A DNA stretch of 64,000 bases. Source: Gorsachius magnificus (Eukaryota > Chordata > Aves > Pelecaniformes > Ardeidae). The notes under the pieces are model-generated. The model was not told the origin of the DNA and ran no database searches. It saw nothing but the letters and a program-made list of their open reading frames with translations. The position numbers and the translations under genes were made by a program. Shown here piece by piece: positions 63,001 through 64,000 of the stretch. How positions within the stretch are numbered: position 1 is the first letter of the stretch; each line of letters opens with the position of its first letter. The stretch is from assembly GCA_034008185.1 (NCBI GenBank), contig CM067081.1:32238806-32302805 (forward strand), written 5' to 3'.

Positions 63001-64000
63001 ACAGAAATTGAAGCAGACAAAAAGGCACAACAGAACAATTTCTAATAGGTCATTCATTGTGAAAAACAGTTCAAAAAGAAAGCACATTTGATAGCTCCCT
63101 GAAAAGATGCCACATGCCAGGAAGATGCCACACGACTCATAAGCAAGTACTCATTAACCATGACAGAAAGACAAGAGTAATAATTGTAAATGGATTAAGC
63201 AACTGCCTATGACACGTGTAACCAGCAACCCAGAGCACCAGTATTCAGTAATGAACATCTTAAGGAAACTAAAGTGGCACCCAGACCTTTACATACAAAA
63301 AAGACTGATGGGTATAATCTCAAAGTTTCTTACTGTGGATAGCCTGTGTTTTCTTACATACTTCATTATATACACACATATACATGTTTTGTTATACACA
63401 CAAATATACACACAATTATTCAAATGCTCTTTCCTATCACCTATTGCATCTACAAAGTTCATAACACAGCCAGCATATACTCCCAAAATCCATCAAGTTG
63501 CCAAATCTTGTAATAGGTAGGTTCCTAGAATAATACATTTTATTTCAGATTTGATATAATTTGTCTTTAAAGATCTCTCAATTTCTGATATAATTTTACA
63601 ACATTTAAGAAAATGTATTTTAATACTGCAACATTACTTCGTAACTTTAGCCACCACAGCTAACTCTGAAAGACTTGCATTTTACTGATGTAACAAATGC
63701 AAAAGTTGTTCAATTTAAAATATAAAGTAGTACAGAACACATCTGCCACTTTTTCTTAAAGACTTAAACATAGTTAAAGGATAACTCTCACATATGCTAG
63801 AAAGTTAGTTATGGGTAAATTTACCTCCTAGATTAATTATAATCACTTTAAACTTACCTGCTTATTTTTGCCTTCTGTATTTTTTATGACAATGAATAGC
63901 AGTTGTGGTTTCTGTTTCTTTGAAACGTCTGCAGTTTGTCATTCCTGCTTGCTCTATAATTACAGTAGTAGTGAAAATATTTCCCCCCATTTTAAACTAT
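60082..64000 (-). other. LRCH1: LRCH1 intron(s) at the right edge
   Basis: Contains the CR1 fragment at 61.6 kb. A weak exon candidate with a perfect CAG|gtaagt donor lies at 63859-63932, but no LRCH1 homology was recognised in it. The exons for the leucine-rich repeats must lie beyond 64000. Confidence 0.5.
61603..61820 (-). repeat. CR1 LINE 3' fragment, about 220 bp
   Basis: gatagaatcacagaatcatt, then taggttggaaaagacc, then ccaccactaaaccatggccc and gacaaccctttctgtgaaga. This is a clean CR1 3' end, tail at left, 5'-truncated at 61820. It is the same subfamily as the copy at 12.3 kb and lies in sense orientation within LRCH1. Confidence 0.92.

Noticed and set aside
1..64000. CRISPR arrays, operons, tRNA or rRNA genes
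   Set aside because: This is intron-rich vertebrate DNA. No tRNA A/B-box pair, rRNA block or regularly spaced repeat array was seen. The R2-like element also has no 28S rRNA flank.

Overview
The window is vertebrate nuclear DNA, almost certainly avian. It contains CR1 LINE copies with the bird-type 3' tail of repeated ATTCTATG units, no Alu, MIR or mammalian L1 sequence that I recognise, and two intron-rich genes, ESD and LRCH1, that are also neighbours on human 13q14. I could run no search. Gene names rest on reading the spliced exons against what I know of these families.

Layout. From 1 to 8.65 kb is the 3' part of ESD (S-formylglutathione hydrolase, esterase D) on the + strand. It comprises six coding exons from 152 to 8524, carrying residues 53-282 and the complete catalytic triad, with a poly(A) signal at 8648. 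From 8.67 to 13.3 kb is a short intergenic stretch with two CR1 copies, one keeping an open reverse-transcriptase reading frame of about 300 codons. From 13.3 kb to the right edge lies the 3' part of LRCH1 (leucine-rich repeat and calponin-homology domain protein) on the - strand, so the two genes converge tail to tail. I could place thirteen LRCH1 coding exons. Eleven splice in phase into a 349-codon C-terminal half with the CH domain and a tail-anchor helix. One is an in-phase cassette at 46.1 kb. One is a second, alternative last exon at 15.9 kb. The leucine-rich repeats lie beyond the right edge.

How the LRCH1 exons work together. The CH domain is split over several exons, and its last helices can be supplied by either of two terminal exons. 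The proximal one (25.2 kb) ends in a hydrophobic C-terminal membrane helix. The distal one (15.9 kb) resembles the soluble ending of the LRCH paralogues. Choice of last exon should therefore decide between a membrane-anchored and a soluble protein.

The most unusual element is in the LRCH1 intron at 35.6-36.65 kb. It is a 5'-truncated R2-clade non-LTR retrotransposon with a CCHC finger and a PD-X12-D restriction-like endonuclease. It lies outside rDNA and is flanked by direct repeats of about 134 and 153 bp. If these are a target-site duplication they are exceptionally long, comparable to the 126-bp duplication known for the rotifer R2-clade element R9. The rest is AT-rich intron and 3'UTR with old CR1 pieces and simple repeats.
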